A stretch of 64,000 nucleotides of DNA from Paenibacillus_S sp043945595 (GTDB taxonomy: Bacteria > Bacillota > Bacilli > Paenibacillales > NBRC-103111). The position numbers were made by a program, and so were the translations under genes. Each line of letters opens with the position of its first letter. Position 1 is the first letter of the stretch. The stretch is from assembly GCF_043945595.1 (NCBI RefSeq), contig NZ_JBIFNP010000001.1, forward strand, positions 2,914,001 through 2,978,000. Direction: 5' to 3'. A model generated the notes under the pieces. It made no database searches, had not been told where the DNA came from, and saw only the letters and a program-made list of their open reading frames with translations. Positions 27,794-36,598 of the stretch are shown piece by piece.

Positions 27794-29593
27794 TCACTCC
27801 TGAACAATTTTCGGAATGTTTATGGTTACTTTGGTTCCGGCATCTTTGTGGCTTTCCAAAGTCAGTCCATAGCCTGCTCCGTAATAGAGAGCAATTCGGG
27901 AATGCACGTTCTTAAGCCCGATGCTGCGTTTGTTTCTTTGACCAAGCTCATTGAATTCGGGTGGCTCGCTTAACAGCCTTTGGAGGTCATTCAATTGTTC
28001 CTCCGACATTCCGACACCGTTATCTGCGACCTCAAAGATGATTTGATCGTTGGATGTATAGCCGGTGATGGTGATGCTTCCACTGTTTCTTGTCTTCTCG
28101 AGCCCGTGATAGAGAGCGTTCTCAATGACCGGCTGCAGTATAAGCTTCAGAATGCGCATCGAATCTAAATCGCTTTGGATATAAAAGAAAAAGTCAATCT
28201 TATGTTCAAAACGAATCTTTTGAATGGTTAAGTAGTTGTTCACATGCGACAGCTCATCCTCAACCGATACAAGCTCGCTATCCGTCTTAATGCTGTAACG
28301 GAACATATCCCCAAGTGCCTTCGTCATGATCGAGATGCTCTCGACTTCTTCAATCTCGGCAATGCTGTTGATCGATTCCAATGTATTGTATAGGAAATGC
28401 GAGTTGATTTGCGCTTCCAATGCCTTCATTTGGGAATCCAGGGTGATGAGCTTGCTTTGATAGCTTTCTTTAATGTAAAGATCGATATCCTTAATCATAT
28501 TGTTATATTCCGTATATAAAATCCCAATTTCGTCGTCCCGCTCGAGGTGCTTCTTTGTCGTCACAAAATGCAGTGATTTATTTTTCCGCATGACTCGGCT
28601 CAGCTCGATGATCGGCTTCGTAATCAGGCCTGACAGAAAGATGGACAGCAAGAAAAATATAACCGAGCATAATAAAGCGATATAAATGATCAGCCGCTGG
28701 GAAACGCCGAATTGCTTATATAGCTCGTTCAAGGACAGGGATGCAATAATCCGCCAATCGTTGTCGGGAAACGGCTTGATAACGGAGAGCATACCGCCGC
28801 GGGTTTGTTCGACCGTTCCTTCCGGATTCTCAGCTATCAGCTCCATAAAGGAGTCGGGGATCGTCTGACCGATTCTCTCTTTAGAATTATCGTAGAGAAT
28901 TTTCCCTTTCCCGTTAGCCAGAAACATGTTAGTGATATTCGGAACGATGTCTTTATCGATCCCTTTAAAAATATTCAGGTCGCAGTCCAGCATCAGCACA
29001 CCGAGGAGCTGGCGGGTATCCGGATCGTACAGCGCACGCGAAAACGTAATCGAAGGCTTAGCATTAATGATGAAGGACTTGGTGTCGGTGTCGCTGATAT
29101 ACAGCCCGCCGCCTTTTTGCAGCGTTTGCTGGTACCACTCGTCCTTAAGCGGCTGATAATTGACGGCGAGATCCGTCCCATTGCCGTAGCTGATCGAATT
29201 GCCGTTGGGAAGAAAGATATAAATCCCGTTCAAATAGCTGTTGCTCAGCACGAGATTGTTAAAGAAGAAGAGCATTTTCGTCCGGGCCAGGAAAAGATCG
29301 TATTGATCGATATTCGGTTTATTGATCAATTTGTTCAGTTCCTGTGAAACCGTGGTGGCTCCCGGCTGGGTGGAAAATTGCTGAAAGCTGAGCGTGATGC
29401 GGTCGATATTTTGAAAGATGTTATCAATCCGTTCCACCGTGTTACTGACCGTATTCGAGGCCACGAGCGAGACCTGCTTGCTCACAAGCTTCGTATAAGA
29501 GTTATAAGAGATATACGTGATGATAAACACAGGAATGACCGAGATGGCCAAAAATACAAAAAACAGCTTGGTTCGAATGGTGTGAAAGAGCAT
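27794..29593 (-). CDS. YesM-type sensor histidine kinase
   Basis: This 599-residue membrane kinase has transmembrane helix 1 at about 10-32, a periplasm-side Cache-like sensor region, helix 2 at about 290-312, a HAMP region, then the His_kinase motif with LEAQINSHFLYNTLESINS and an HATPase domain (ENALYHGLEK, DNGVGM). ATG 29593 is chosen because AGGAGG precedes it. It is transcribed away from the dehydrogenase gene at 29778, and the shared activator box lies in the gap between them. It forms an operon with the regulator gene. It probably senses the sugar handled by locus 2. Confidence 0.92.
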   Translation of the reverse strand: MLFHTIRTKLFFVFLAISVIPVFIITYISYNSYTKLVSKQVSLVASNTVSNTVERIDNIFQNIDRITLSFQQFSTQPGATTVSQELNKLINKPNIDQYDLFLARTKMLFFFNNLVLSNSYLNGIYIFLPNGNSISYGNGTDLAVNYQPLKDEWYQQTLQKGGGLYISDTDTKSFIINAKPSITFSRALYDPDTRQLLGVLMLDCDLNIFKGIDKDIVPNITNMFLANGKGKILYDNSKERIGQTIPDSFMELIAENPEGTVEQTRGGMLSVIKPFPDNDWRIIASLSLNELYKQFGVSQRLIIYIALLCSVIFFLLSIFLSGLITKPIIELSRVMRKNKSLHFVTTKKHLERDDEIGILYTEYNNMIKDIDLYIKESYQSKLITLDSQMKALEAQINSHFLYNTLESINSIAEIEEVESISIMTKALGDMFRYSIKTDSELVSVEDELSHVNNYLTIQKIRFEHKIDFFFYIQSDLDSMRILKLILQPVIENALYHGLEKTRNSGSITITGYTSNDQIIFEVADNGVGMSEEQLNDLQRLLSEPPEFNELGQRNKRSIGLKNVHSRIALYYGAGYGLTLESHKDAGTKVTINIPKIVQE

Positions 29594-29673
29594 CGACAGT
29601 CCTCCTGCTAACAAACATCAAAAGATAGTATACCATAAATGACAAAATGAATTAAACGATAGATACGAACAAG

Positions 29674-29731
29674 ATCTAAAGATAGTGTACTCAAACCGCT
29701 AAAGTAAATGTACCCTTCATGGGAGTAAGAT
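29674..29731 (+). promoter_or_regulatory. Second copy of the 43-bp activator box with promoter
   Basis: Box 29674-29716 shares 35 of 43 positions with 21426-21468, including ATCTAAA, ATAGTG and the 15-base core GCTAAAGTAAATG with flanks. The -10 TAAGAT (29726-29731) is spaced 9 bp after the box, exactly as in the first copy, and the start codon 62 bp after, also exactly as in the first copy. It drives the dehydrogenase and rhamnosidase genes and may also influence the divergent kinase gene. Confidence 0.75.
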
Positions 29732-29777
29732 AGCTTCAGGAAGTTACGTTTATTTTGCCATAAGGTGGTTTGGGTAA

Positions 29778-30755
29778 ATGAGTAAACCTCGAGCGCTGAT
29801 ACTAAAAGCTATGCCGGAGGAGGCCAGACGCCTCATCGGAGAGCATTGTGAAATGATTGAATACCGTAGCGGCTATCTTCCGGGTCGAGAAGAACTGCTG
29901 GCTTTGCTGTCCGATGTGGAAGGAATTTTGCAAACCGACGTGCGGATCGATTCGGAGCTGCTGAAGCATGCGCCTAAGCTCATGGCGGTCAGCAATCAAT
30001 CCGTCGGCTACAACAACTTTGATACTTCTGTTATGAAAGAGCGGGGAATCATCGGCACCCACACGCCTTACGTGCTGGACGATACGGTCGCAGATTTAAT
30101 TTTTGCTTTGATCCTGTCTGCGGCTAGAAGAGTCCCGGAGCTTGACTTGCTTGTGAAGCAGGGGAAGTGGGGGAAGGATGGGGCCAAGGCGGAGCATTAT
30201 TTCGGGATGGATGTGCACCATTCGACGATCGGCATCATCGGGATGGGAAGGATCGGGGAGGCGGTTGCAAAACGGGCTGCCCTTGGGTTCGATATGAAGG
30301 TGCTGTACAGCAACCGGACCCGAAAGCCGCATGCGGAAGAAGCATACGGGGCCCGATATTGTGACTTGGAGCCACTGCTTCAGGAATCCGATTACGTCGT
30401 GCTCATGGCCCCATTGACCCCTGAGACGAAAGGCATGATCCGCAAGGAGCAATTTGAGCTGATGAAGCGGACAGCCATATTCATCAATGCATCGCGCGGG
30501 CCGTTAGTCGATGAGCATGATTTGGCCGATGTGCTGGCGCACGGACGGATCCTTGCGGCCGGCTTGGATGTATACTGCGAAGAGCCGGTCGATCCGAGGC
30601 ATCCGCTGCTTCAATTGCCCAATGCGGTAACCCTTCCGCATATCGGCTCCGCCACAGCCCGGACCCGGTACGACATGGCGATGACCGCCGCCAATAATTT
30701 GGTCGGAGCTCTGCTTGGGGATCGGGCGATTCACGTGGTACCGGAACTAAAATAA
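29778..30755 (+). CDS. D-2-hydroxyacid dehydrogenase (glyoxylate/hydroxypyruvate/2-ketoaldonate reductase type)
   Basis: This 325-residue protein has the D-isomer-specific dehydrogenase layout. The NAD(P)-binding Rossmann motif is GIIGMGRIGEAVAKRA (residues about 151-166), with NRTRKPH following. The catalytic Arg lies in FINASRGPLVDE, Glu in DVYCEEPVDPRHPLL, and His in LPHIGSATARTR. The basic NRTR after the second strand suggests NADPH preference. It would reduce a 2-keto acid from sugar breakdown. The promoter carries the same activator box as the importer operon, and a large GH78 gene follows 19 bp later, so it belongs to the same pathway. The exact keto acid is unknown. Confidence 0.88.
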   Translation: MSKPRALILKAMPEEARRLIGEHCEMIEYRSGYLPGREELLALLSDVEGILQTDVRIDSELLKHAPKLMAVSNQSVGYNNFDTSVMKERGIIGTHTPYVLDDTVADLIFALILSAARRVPELDLLVKQGKWGKDGAKAEHYFGMDVHHSTIGIIGMGRIGEAVAKRAALGFDMKVLYSNRTRKPHAEEAYGARYCDLEPLLQESDYVVLMAPLTPETKGMIRKEQFELMKRTAIFINASRGPLVDEHDLADVLAHGRILAAGLDVYCEEPVDPRHPLLQLPNAVTLPHIGSATARTRYDMAMTAANNLVGALLGDRAIHVVPELK

Positions 30756-30774
30756 ACATGAGGTGAAGAGGCAT

Positions 30775-33472
30775 ATGACACAATTAAAAGTAGAAGCATT
30801 GACATGTGAATACAGGACGAATCTGCTTGGGACGGATATCAAGGCGCCTCGATTCGGATGGAAGCTGGTCTCCGATACCCGGGGGACGGTTCAGCAGGCT
30901 TACCGGCTTCAGGTTGCCGGTCCAGGAGGCTGATTTCGCATCGGCGGTTTGGGATTCCGGTCGTATTGAATCGGAGCAATCCATCCAAGTAGCTTATGCC
31001 GGACCGGAAACGAATTCCCGTACCCGTTATCATTACCGGGTAAAGGTGTGGGACAGGGCGGGACGGGAATCCGATTGGAGCGAAGCGGCTTGGTGGGAAA
31101 CCGGGCTGCTGCAGGCGGACGAATGGAAAGCGAAGTGGGTAACACCGGATCCGGGAGCTATCGATCCCCATGCCAAAGAAGTCTTCATGCTGCGAAGCCG
31201 ATTCGAAACGGGCGCGGGAATTCGCTCGGCCCGGATTTACGCGACGGCTGCTGGAGTCTATGAGCTTTATTTGAACGGAAGCCGTGTCGGCGATGAGCTG
31301 TTTGCTCCCGGATGGACAAGCTACTCCACCCGCCAGCAGTATCAAACGTATGACGTAACCTCACAACTGCAAAGCGGAGCGAACGGAATCGGCGTTCTGC
31401 TCGGAGACGGCTGGTATAAGGGAGAGTTGACTTGGCTCAGCAAACGGAACATATACGGGGATCGCAGGGCTGTACTGCTGCAGCTGTGCATTCAGTATGA
31501 AGACGGCTCGGAGCAGTGGGTGATCTCCGATTCGAATTGGAAGTGTTCGACCGGACCTATTCTCTTATCCGAATTTTATGCCGGTGAAATCTATGACGCC
31601 CGTTTGGAGAAAAAGGGCTGGAGCCTGGCGGATTACTCGGATGCGGAATGGAAGGAAGCAACGGTTGTTGAGCTTCCTGTGACCCAGCTGGTTGCGCAGG
31701 AAAATTGGCCTTGCCGCGTCACGGAAACGATTCATCCCAGGGAGGTTATCCGCACTCCTGCGGGTGAGCTGGTGCTGGACATGGGGCAAAATCTGGTCGG
31801 TCGGATTCGTATGACGCTGGAGGCTCCTGCTGGAACCCGGATTGTCCTTCAGCATGCGGAGGTGCTGGATAAGGAAGGCAGCTTTTATACCGCCAATCTC
31901 CGGAAAGCCAAAGCACAAATTGAATATATAGCCAAAGGCGAAGGAACTGAGACGTATACTCCTTATTTTACGTTCCAAGGATTCCGCTATTTAAAGATAG
32001 AAGGCTTCCCGGCTGCAGAGGATGAGCTTCTGCTTCGCAGCTTTACGGCGGAAGTGATACATTCGGATATGGAGCCGACAGGTCATTTTGAATGCTCTGA
32101 TCCGATGGTCAATCAGCTTCAGCGTAATATTGTTTGGGGGCAGCGCGGCAACTTCCTGGATGTTCCGACCGACTGCCCGCAGCGTGACGAAAGGCTGGGC
32201 TGGACCGGTGATGCCCAAGTATTCATCCGGACCGCGGCCTTCAATTACCACGTGGGACCGTTCTTTACCAAGTGGCTTCGCGATTTGAAGGCGGATCAAC
32301 GGCCAAACGGCAGCGTTCCTTTTGTCATTCCGAATGCCCTGGAGGATTACATCTCTACCATGTGGGGGGATGAGACTTACACCTCTTCGGCGTGGGGCGA
32401 TGCGGCAGCCGTGTGTCCTTGGACCGTCTATCTGATTTACGGTGACGAGCGTCTTCTCGCCGAGCAGTATGGCAGTATGAAGGCATGGGTTGAATTTATC
32501 CGGGCCCAAGGCGCTAATGAGCACTTGTGGAATACCGGATTTCACTTCGGGGATTGGCTGGCATTGGACGCTCATGAAGGCAGCTACTTCGGGGCTACTC
32601 CGGTTGATTTGGTGGCTACCGCCTATTACGCCCTCTCGACACGATTGCTTCGCGATTCTGCGCGGGTACTGGGCAAGCAAGAGGAAGCGAACGAATACGG
32701 TGAACTATTGGGCGGTATTATCGCTAAATTCCGCGAGACGTTCCTTACCTTGGAAGGACGGATGAAAGCACAGACCCAGACGGCGCAAATATTGCCCCTT
32801 GTGTTCGGTTTGGTCGGAGACGCGGAACGTAAGCTGATTGCAAAAGATCTAAATGAGTTGGTTGTAGGCAACGGCTATCATCTGGACACCGGCTTCGTCG
32901 GCACGCCTTATTTATGCTTGGCGCTGTCGGAAAACGGGTACCATGAAACGGCAGTGAAGCTTCTGCTGCAGGAAACGTATCCTTCCTGGTTGTATTCCAT
33001 AACGAAATGCGCCACAACGATTTGGGAGCATTGGGATGGAATTAAGCCGGACGGCTCCTTCTGGAGCGATAATATGAATTCGTATAATCACTATGCTTAT
33101 GGGGCGATCGGTGAATGGATGTACCGTTATATCGCCGGTTTGGATATGGATGAGACAAGAGCGGCGTATAAACGGATCCGTATTCAGCCTCACATTGAAG
33201 GGGAGCTGACTTCCGCGAGTGCATCGTTTGCGTCATCGTATGGCATGATAAAATCCGCGTGGAAAATCACGGGCGGGGAAGTCGAGGTTCAGGTGTCCGT
33301 TCCGGCGAATACAACGGCTCAGATTACTTTGCCCGGGGCAAAGATAAACTTGGTCGAAGAAAGCGGGGTACACTTGGAAGCCGTGGCTGGGATCGTGTCC
33401 TATACACAAACGGAGGATGGAGTTTGCTTACAAGCAGGCTCAGGTACCTATTGCTTTACCTATCAAAATTGA
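30775..33472 (+). pseudogene. GH78 alpha-L-rhamnosidase, frameshift near the N-terminus
   Basis: A first frame starts at ATG 30775 with MTQLKVEALTCEYRTNLLG and stops at 30933 after 52 residues. The next frame takes over near 30919 (VQEADFASAVWDSGRIES) and runs 880 residues. Domains in order: N-terminal fibronectin-like and rhamnosidase beta-sandwich domains (about 30-420), then the catalytic (alpha/alpha)6 barrel with DVPTDCPQRDERLGWTGD, the GH78 signature with the acidic residues, then the C-terminal beta domain. One extra G making GGTCC at 30919-30923 would explain the shift. There is no signal peptide, which implies intracellular release of rhamnose from imported oligosaccharides. The rest is well preserved, so the gene may be intact in the organism. 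Confidence 0.9.
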
Positions 33473-33917
33473 GTTTTCAATAGAGAAAACAAGTGATGAG
33501 ACGACGATCGCTTCCCGGCAATATAGCGGGGAGCGGTCGTCAAGTCATTTTGAAACCATTCCTCATTGTAAACCGCAATGTACTCCACCCAGAAAGAACG
33601 CAAAATCTTCTTCAGTCTCGCATGAATCTAGGAAACCGAATGTTGTCTGGCGGAAACGGCCATTGTTCTAAATTGGGCAGCTCTAACAGCATAGTCGCAC
33701 GGGAGATTTGGTTGAAATGCATGCCGCCGGGAAGTTAGTAGGCATTGAATTAATTAATCCTATTAATAATAAATGACTTTAACATTAAAAATGTAAGCAG
33801 TTCAAGTTAACATTCATATAAAAACTACATTAACTGGAACCGAAAGTATCGGAGGGTTGCAAAGTCTTTTAGAGACTTTGTAAGCCTCCTTTTCCATCTG
33901 GACTCAGGCAGACAGCC
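33473..33917. other. 445-bp intergenic region, possible gene debris
   Basis: It holds a GC-rich hairpin at 33500-33541 (GACGAC...TCGCTTCCCG against CGGGGAGCGGTCGTC) and a second at 33851-33890 with TTTT after it. Between about 33540 and 33720 the minus strand reads as a short protein-like stretch in two frames (MHFNQISRATMLLELPNLEQ, then FWVEYIAVYNEEWFQND), which may be a decayed gene fragment. I cannot name it. Confidence 0.4.
33851..33894 (+). terminator. Hairpin with short T run
   Basis: GGAGGGTTGCAAAGTC pairs imperfectly with GACTTTGTAAGCCTCC, followed by TTTT on the plus strand. It probably stops readthrough from the rhamnosidase side toward the TetR gene. Confidence 0.6.
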
Positions 33918-34529
33918 TTAACGGCTCACGAAAGTTCTATAAAGCTGCTCCAGCATCGCCTCGACCGAATAACCGCGGACGTCCCGTTGGAAAATATAGG
34001 AGTCGCTGCTCATGGCGGTTAGCAGCATATCCGCGCGGAAGACGCTGTCCGGGGGAGTCCGCTCGACTCCACTTGCGGCCATCTCCTCGTACAGTCCGAC
34101 GAGCAGCTTGTGCAATTCGTGATAAATCGGGCCGTGCGTACGGGGCTTTGGCCGATTGGCCGATGCGGATTCTTCGACTCCGGTCAGCAGCTGCAGCTTT
34201 TTCTCACGAAAAGCTAAGAATAGACGCAGCACGCCTCGCAGCCGCAGATTCGGGGGGGCCGCCAAGTTCTGCTCCAAATAAGCCTCCATGTCCTCGAACA
34301 GTAGATCAACATGATCCTTGATCAGGTCCAGACACAGCTCGCTCTTATTGCGATAGCGGCGGTAGAGCGTACCCGGACCGAGCTGCGCTTCTGCGGCAAT
34401 CTGATTCATGCTGACCTGCTCAACGCCATACTGCTCGAACAACCGGATGGCCGCGTTCAGGATACGTTGTCGATTTTTTGCCGCATCTCGGCGTTCCGCT
34501 CGAAAGGGAGGGGACTCGATCTCGCTCAC
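33918..34529 (-). CDS. TetR-family repressor of the divergent operon
   Basis: This protein of about 203 residues has an N-terminal TetR helix-turn-helix: RILNAAIRLFEQYGVEQVSM, then LGPGTLYRRYRNKSELCLDL. GTG 34529 is preferred to TTG 34538, because AAAGGAAG lies at proper distance only from the GTG. It is divergent from the isochorismatase-like/MFS operon. The 120-bp gap contains two copies of a palindromic operator inside and just after a consensus promoter, so this protein very likely represses that operon and perhaps itself. The inducer is presumably the compound exported by the MFS pump. Confidence 0.9.
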   Translation of the reverse strand: MSEIESPPFRAERRDAAKNRQRILNAAIRLFEQYGVEQVSMNQIAAEAQLGPGTLYRRYRNKSELCLDLIKDHVDLLFEDMEAYLEQNLAAPPNLRLRGVLRLFLAFREKKLQLLTGVEESASANRPKPRTHGPIYHELHKLLVGLYEEMAASGVERTPPDSVFRADMLLTAMSSDSYIFQRDVRGYSVEAMLEQLYRTFVSR

Positions 34530-34565
34530 GGTTTCCAACTTCCTTTCTATCCATTTGTGTTCGTC

Positions 34566-34612
34566 TTGACATGCGGAGAGTTCTCCGTTTAAATAAAAAG
34601 GAGAGTTCTCCG
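34566..34612 (+). promoter_or_regulatory. TetR-controlled promoter with two operators
   Basis: -35 TTGACA (34566-34571), 17-bp spacer, -10 TTAAAT (34589-34594). Operator 1 CGGAGAGTTCTCCG (34574-34587) fills the spacer. Operator 2 GGAGAGTTCTCCG (34600-34612) covers the start point. The 13-base shared string is identical in both, 26 bp apart, so both sites face the same side to a first approximation (about 2.5 turns). Confidence 0.85.
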
Positions 34613-34761
34613 CTTCATCCTAACATACATATAGAGGAGTGTTCAACACATGGCAAGTGATTCTCGAAACACGGCTCTCTTGGTAATGGAACCTGCAGAA
34701 CGGCATTGTATCGCGGTTCGCTGACAAGCAGGAGCTGCTGCTCCCGGTGAAGCAGGCGATC

Positions 34762-34768
34762 GAAGCTG
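34762..34768. repeat. Target duplication of the IS3-family element, left copy
   Basis: GAAGCTG at 34762-34768 recurs at 36132-36138. The right copy runs into the perfect palindrome AGCTGCGCGCAGCT, which was the intact target. Duplications of this family are usually 3-5 bp, so part of the seven shared bases may be chance. Confidence 0.65.
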
Positions 34769-34839
34769 TTTAGCCCCCTAGAGAACTTGGACACTAAGAG
34801 TGTGTATGGTTTACACTATTAGTGATAGGGGCTGATGAA

Positions 34840-35151
34840 ATGACAAGAAATAAACATTCAAAAGAATTTAAGAAGCAGGTTGTCAAAGAAGCAATAGAAA
34901 CCGGGAATAAATCCGCGGTGGCGCGCCGCTATGAGATTGCGGTCAATATGCTTCACCGTTGGGTGAAAGAATTCGAAGAAGGCAAGTACGGTGAGACATC
35001 ACATGATGCCGTTACAGGATTGGAATCGAAAGTGCTGGCTCAGGAAAACGATCAATTAAAGAAGTTGCTTGGTGAACAAGCCCTAGAGATTGCGATCCTT
35101 CGTGGCTTAATAAAAAAGAAAAACCCTCATTTGCTGACAAAGTTGAAGTAG
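34840..35151 (+). CDS. IS3-family transposase OrfA
   Basis: This 103-residue protein has an N-terminal helix-turn-helix (SKEFKKQVVKEAIETGNKSA, then YEIAVNMLHRWVKEF) and a C-terminal leucine-zipper-like helix (LESKVLAQENDQLKKLLGEQ). It binds the IS ends and forms OrfAB by frameshifting. ATG 34840 is chosen over the in-frame GTG 34822 because an AGGGG sequence precedes it. The slippery sequence A AAA AAG is at 35112-35118, near the end of this orf. Confidence 0.9.
   Translation: MTRNKHSKEFKKQVVKEAIETGNKSAVARRYEIAVNMLHRWVKEFEEGKYGETSHDAVTGLESKVLAQENDQLKKLLGEQALEIAILRGLIKKKNPHLLTKLK
35112..35118 (+). promoter_or_regulatory. Programmed -1 frameshift site
   Basis: AAAAAAG in codon phase A_AAA_AAG, followed by AAAAAC. 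Slipping back one base puts ribosomes into the orfB frame, which is open from here (KKEKPSFADKVEVADSYINQ) into OrfB. It is the standard way IS3 elements make the OrfAB transposase. Confidence 0.85.
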
Positions 35152-35189
35152 CGGACAGCTACATTAACCAGGGATATGCCGTAACGCTT

Positions 35190-36068
35190 GTGCTGCGTTT
35201 GGTCCAAATTCCGAGATCCAGCTACTACTACCATAAGTTCAGTAAAGTAGTGGAGAAAACAGTAAGTGAGGGGCGCCAAGCACCCGGATATTCCATTCAG
35301 CAAGACGGCACCAAAGTGGCGGATGCTCAGATTCAGGAATGGTTAATGGAACTGGTAGCTGGGGACGGCTATACGTATGGCTATCGGAAACTAACCGTGG
35401 CGCTACGCCGGGAATACGGCCTTGTGATTAACAAAAAGAAAGTCTACCGATTATGCAAAGTGCTGGACATTCTGCGCCCACAGCGAAAAATTCACTCTAA
35501 ATACCCGAGGAAACTTGCTCGAAACCGGATCATTACGGCCTCTAATCAACTTTTTGAGACCGATATTAAATATGGCTACATTGTAGGTGAGGATCGCTTC
35601 TTTTTTATTCAATCCTGCTTAGACGTCTACGACCGCTCAGTGGTCGCTTTCCACATTGGCTTACGTTGTGAAGCTACCGATGTGGTACGGACCCTGCAAA
35701 CGGCCCTATTTAAACGTCAGTTGTTTGAGGCAGAATTAAAGCCTGTCATTCGTTCCGACAATGGACCTCAATTTGTCTCACATGTTTTTGAAGCAGCTTG
35801 TAAAGGCTTTGAAATAGAACATGAACGGATTCCACCGAGAACGCCGAACATGAATGCACACATTGAGTCTTTCCACCGGTTGCTGCAGGACGACTGTTTA
35901 GCTCGATATGATTTTGAGTCCTACAGCGAAGCCTATGAAGCAGTCACCGAGTTCATTCGATTCTACAATGAGCGGCGAATCCATTCCAGCATCCGGGATA
36001 TGTCGCCAGACCAATTCTATGAGCAGAACCTGATTAAACCGATCCCAATTAAAGAAGTTCGTGTATAA
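35190..36068 (+). CDS. IS3-family transposase OrfB (DDE integrase core)
   Basis: 292 residues when counted from the internal ATG-like start; in the OrfAB fusion the frame is entered at the 35112 slip site. It carries the HTH_21 region (TYGYRKLTVALRREYGLVIN) and the rve catalytic core, with the DDE triad in ETDIKYGYI, RSDNGPQF and NAHIESFHRLLQDD. It catalyses strand transfer of the element. It appears intact with no internal stop. Confidence 0.92.
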   Translation: MLRLVQIPRSSYYYHKFSKVVEKTVSEGRQAPGYSIQQDGTKVADAQIQEWLMELVAGDGYTYGYRKLTVALRREYGLVINKKKVYRLCKVLDILRPQRKIHSKYPRKLARNRIITASNQLFETDIKYGYIVGEDRFFFIQSCLDVYDRSVVAFHIGLRCEATDVVRTLQTALFKRQLFEAELKPVIRSDNGPQFVSHVFEAACKGFEIEHERIPPRTPNMNAHIESFHRLLQDDCLARYDFESYSEAYEAVTEFIRFYNERRIHSSIRDMSPDQFYEQNLIKPIPIKEVRV

Positions 36069-36598
36069 CTTAAGAAACTAAGCCTGGATGAGTAAGGGTG
36101 AGCTTGTGTCCAAACTCAAGGGGTTAATCCGGAAGCTGCGCGCAGCTGCGGCATTCCGGTTATTTATGTACGCGTTGCCTTTCGTGAAGGCTATCAGGAA
36201 GTCAGCCCGAACAATAAGGCTTTTTCGGCGGCTGCCAAGCTTGGAAGCATGACGGAATCGGACGAGGTGACGCAAATTCACAGCTCGGTGCAGCCGCAGC
36301 CGGGTGAGCTGCTCGTGACGAAGCGCCGCGTGAGCGCCTTTGCCGGCAGTGATTTGGAAGTCATTCTCCGCGCTCGCGGGATCAATACGCTGGTGCTCGC
36401 CGGCATCTCCACGAGCGGCGTCGTATTGTCGACACTGCGGGAAGCGGCGGATAAAGATTTCATGCTCAAGGTGCTTTCGGATGCATGTCTTGATGGGGAT
36501 CCAGAGGTGCATCGCGTGCTCATGGAGAAAGTGTTTCCCCGTCAGGCCGATGTAATGACGGCGGCTGCTTGGATTGCAAGCATGAACGAACCACGGCC

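Larger units (their letters stand above)
34769..36131 (+). mobile_element. IS3-family insertion sequence, about 1363 bp
   Basis: Imperfect inverted ends share CCCCnTnGAG and TTGGACAC (left end 34769-34793, right end complement 36105-36131). It encodes orfA and orfB in the 0 and -1 frames joined by a canonical slippery heptamer. It interrupts the isochorismatase-like gene, in the same orientation, and would also place the downstream MFS gene behind it. Both orfs appear intact, so it may be active. Confidence 0.88.

Noticed and set aside
33540..33720. Minus-strand protein-like stretch as a real gene
   Set aside because: It needs a frame change after about 35 codons and has no visible family motif; described only as possible debris in the intergenic entry.
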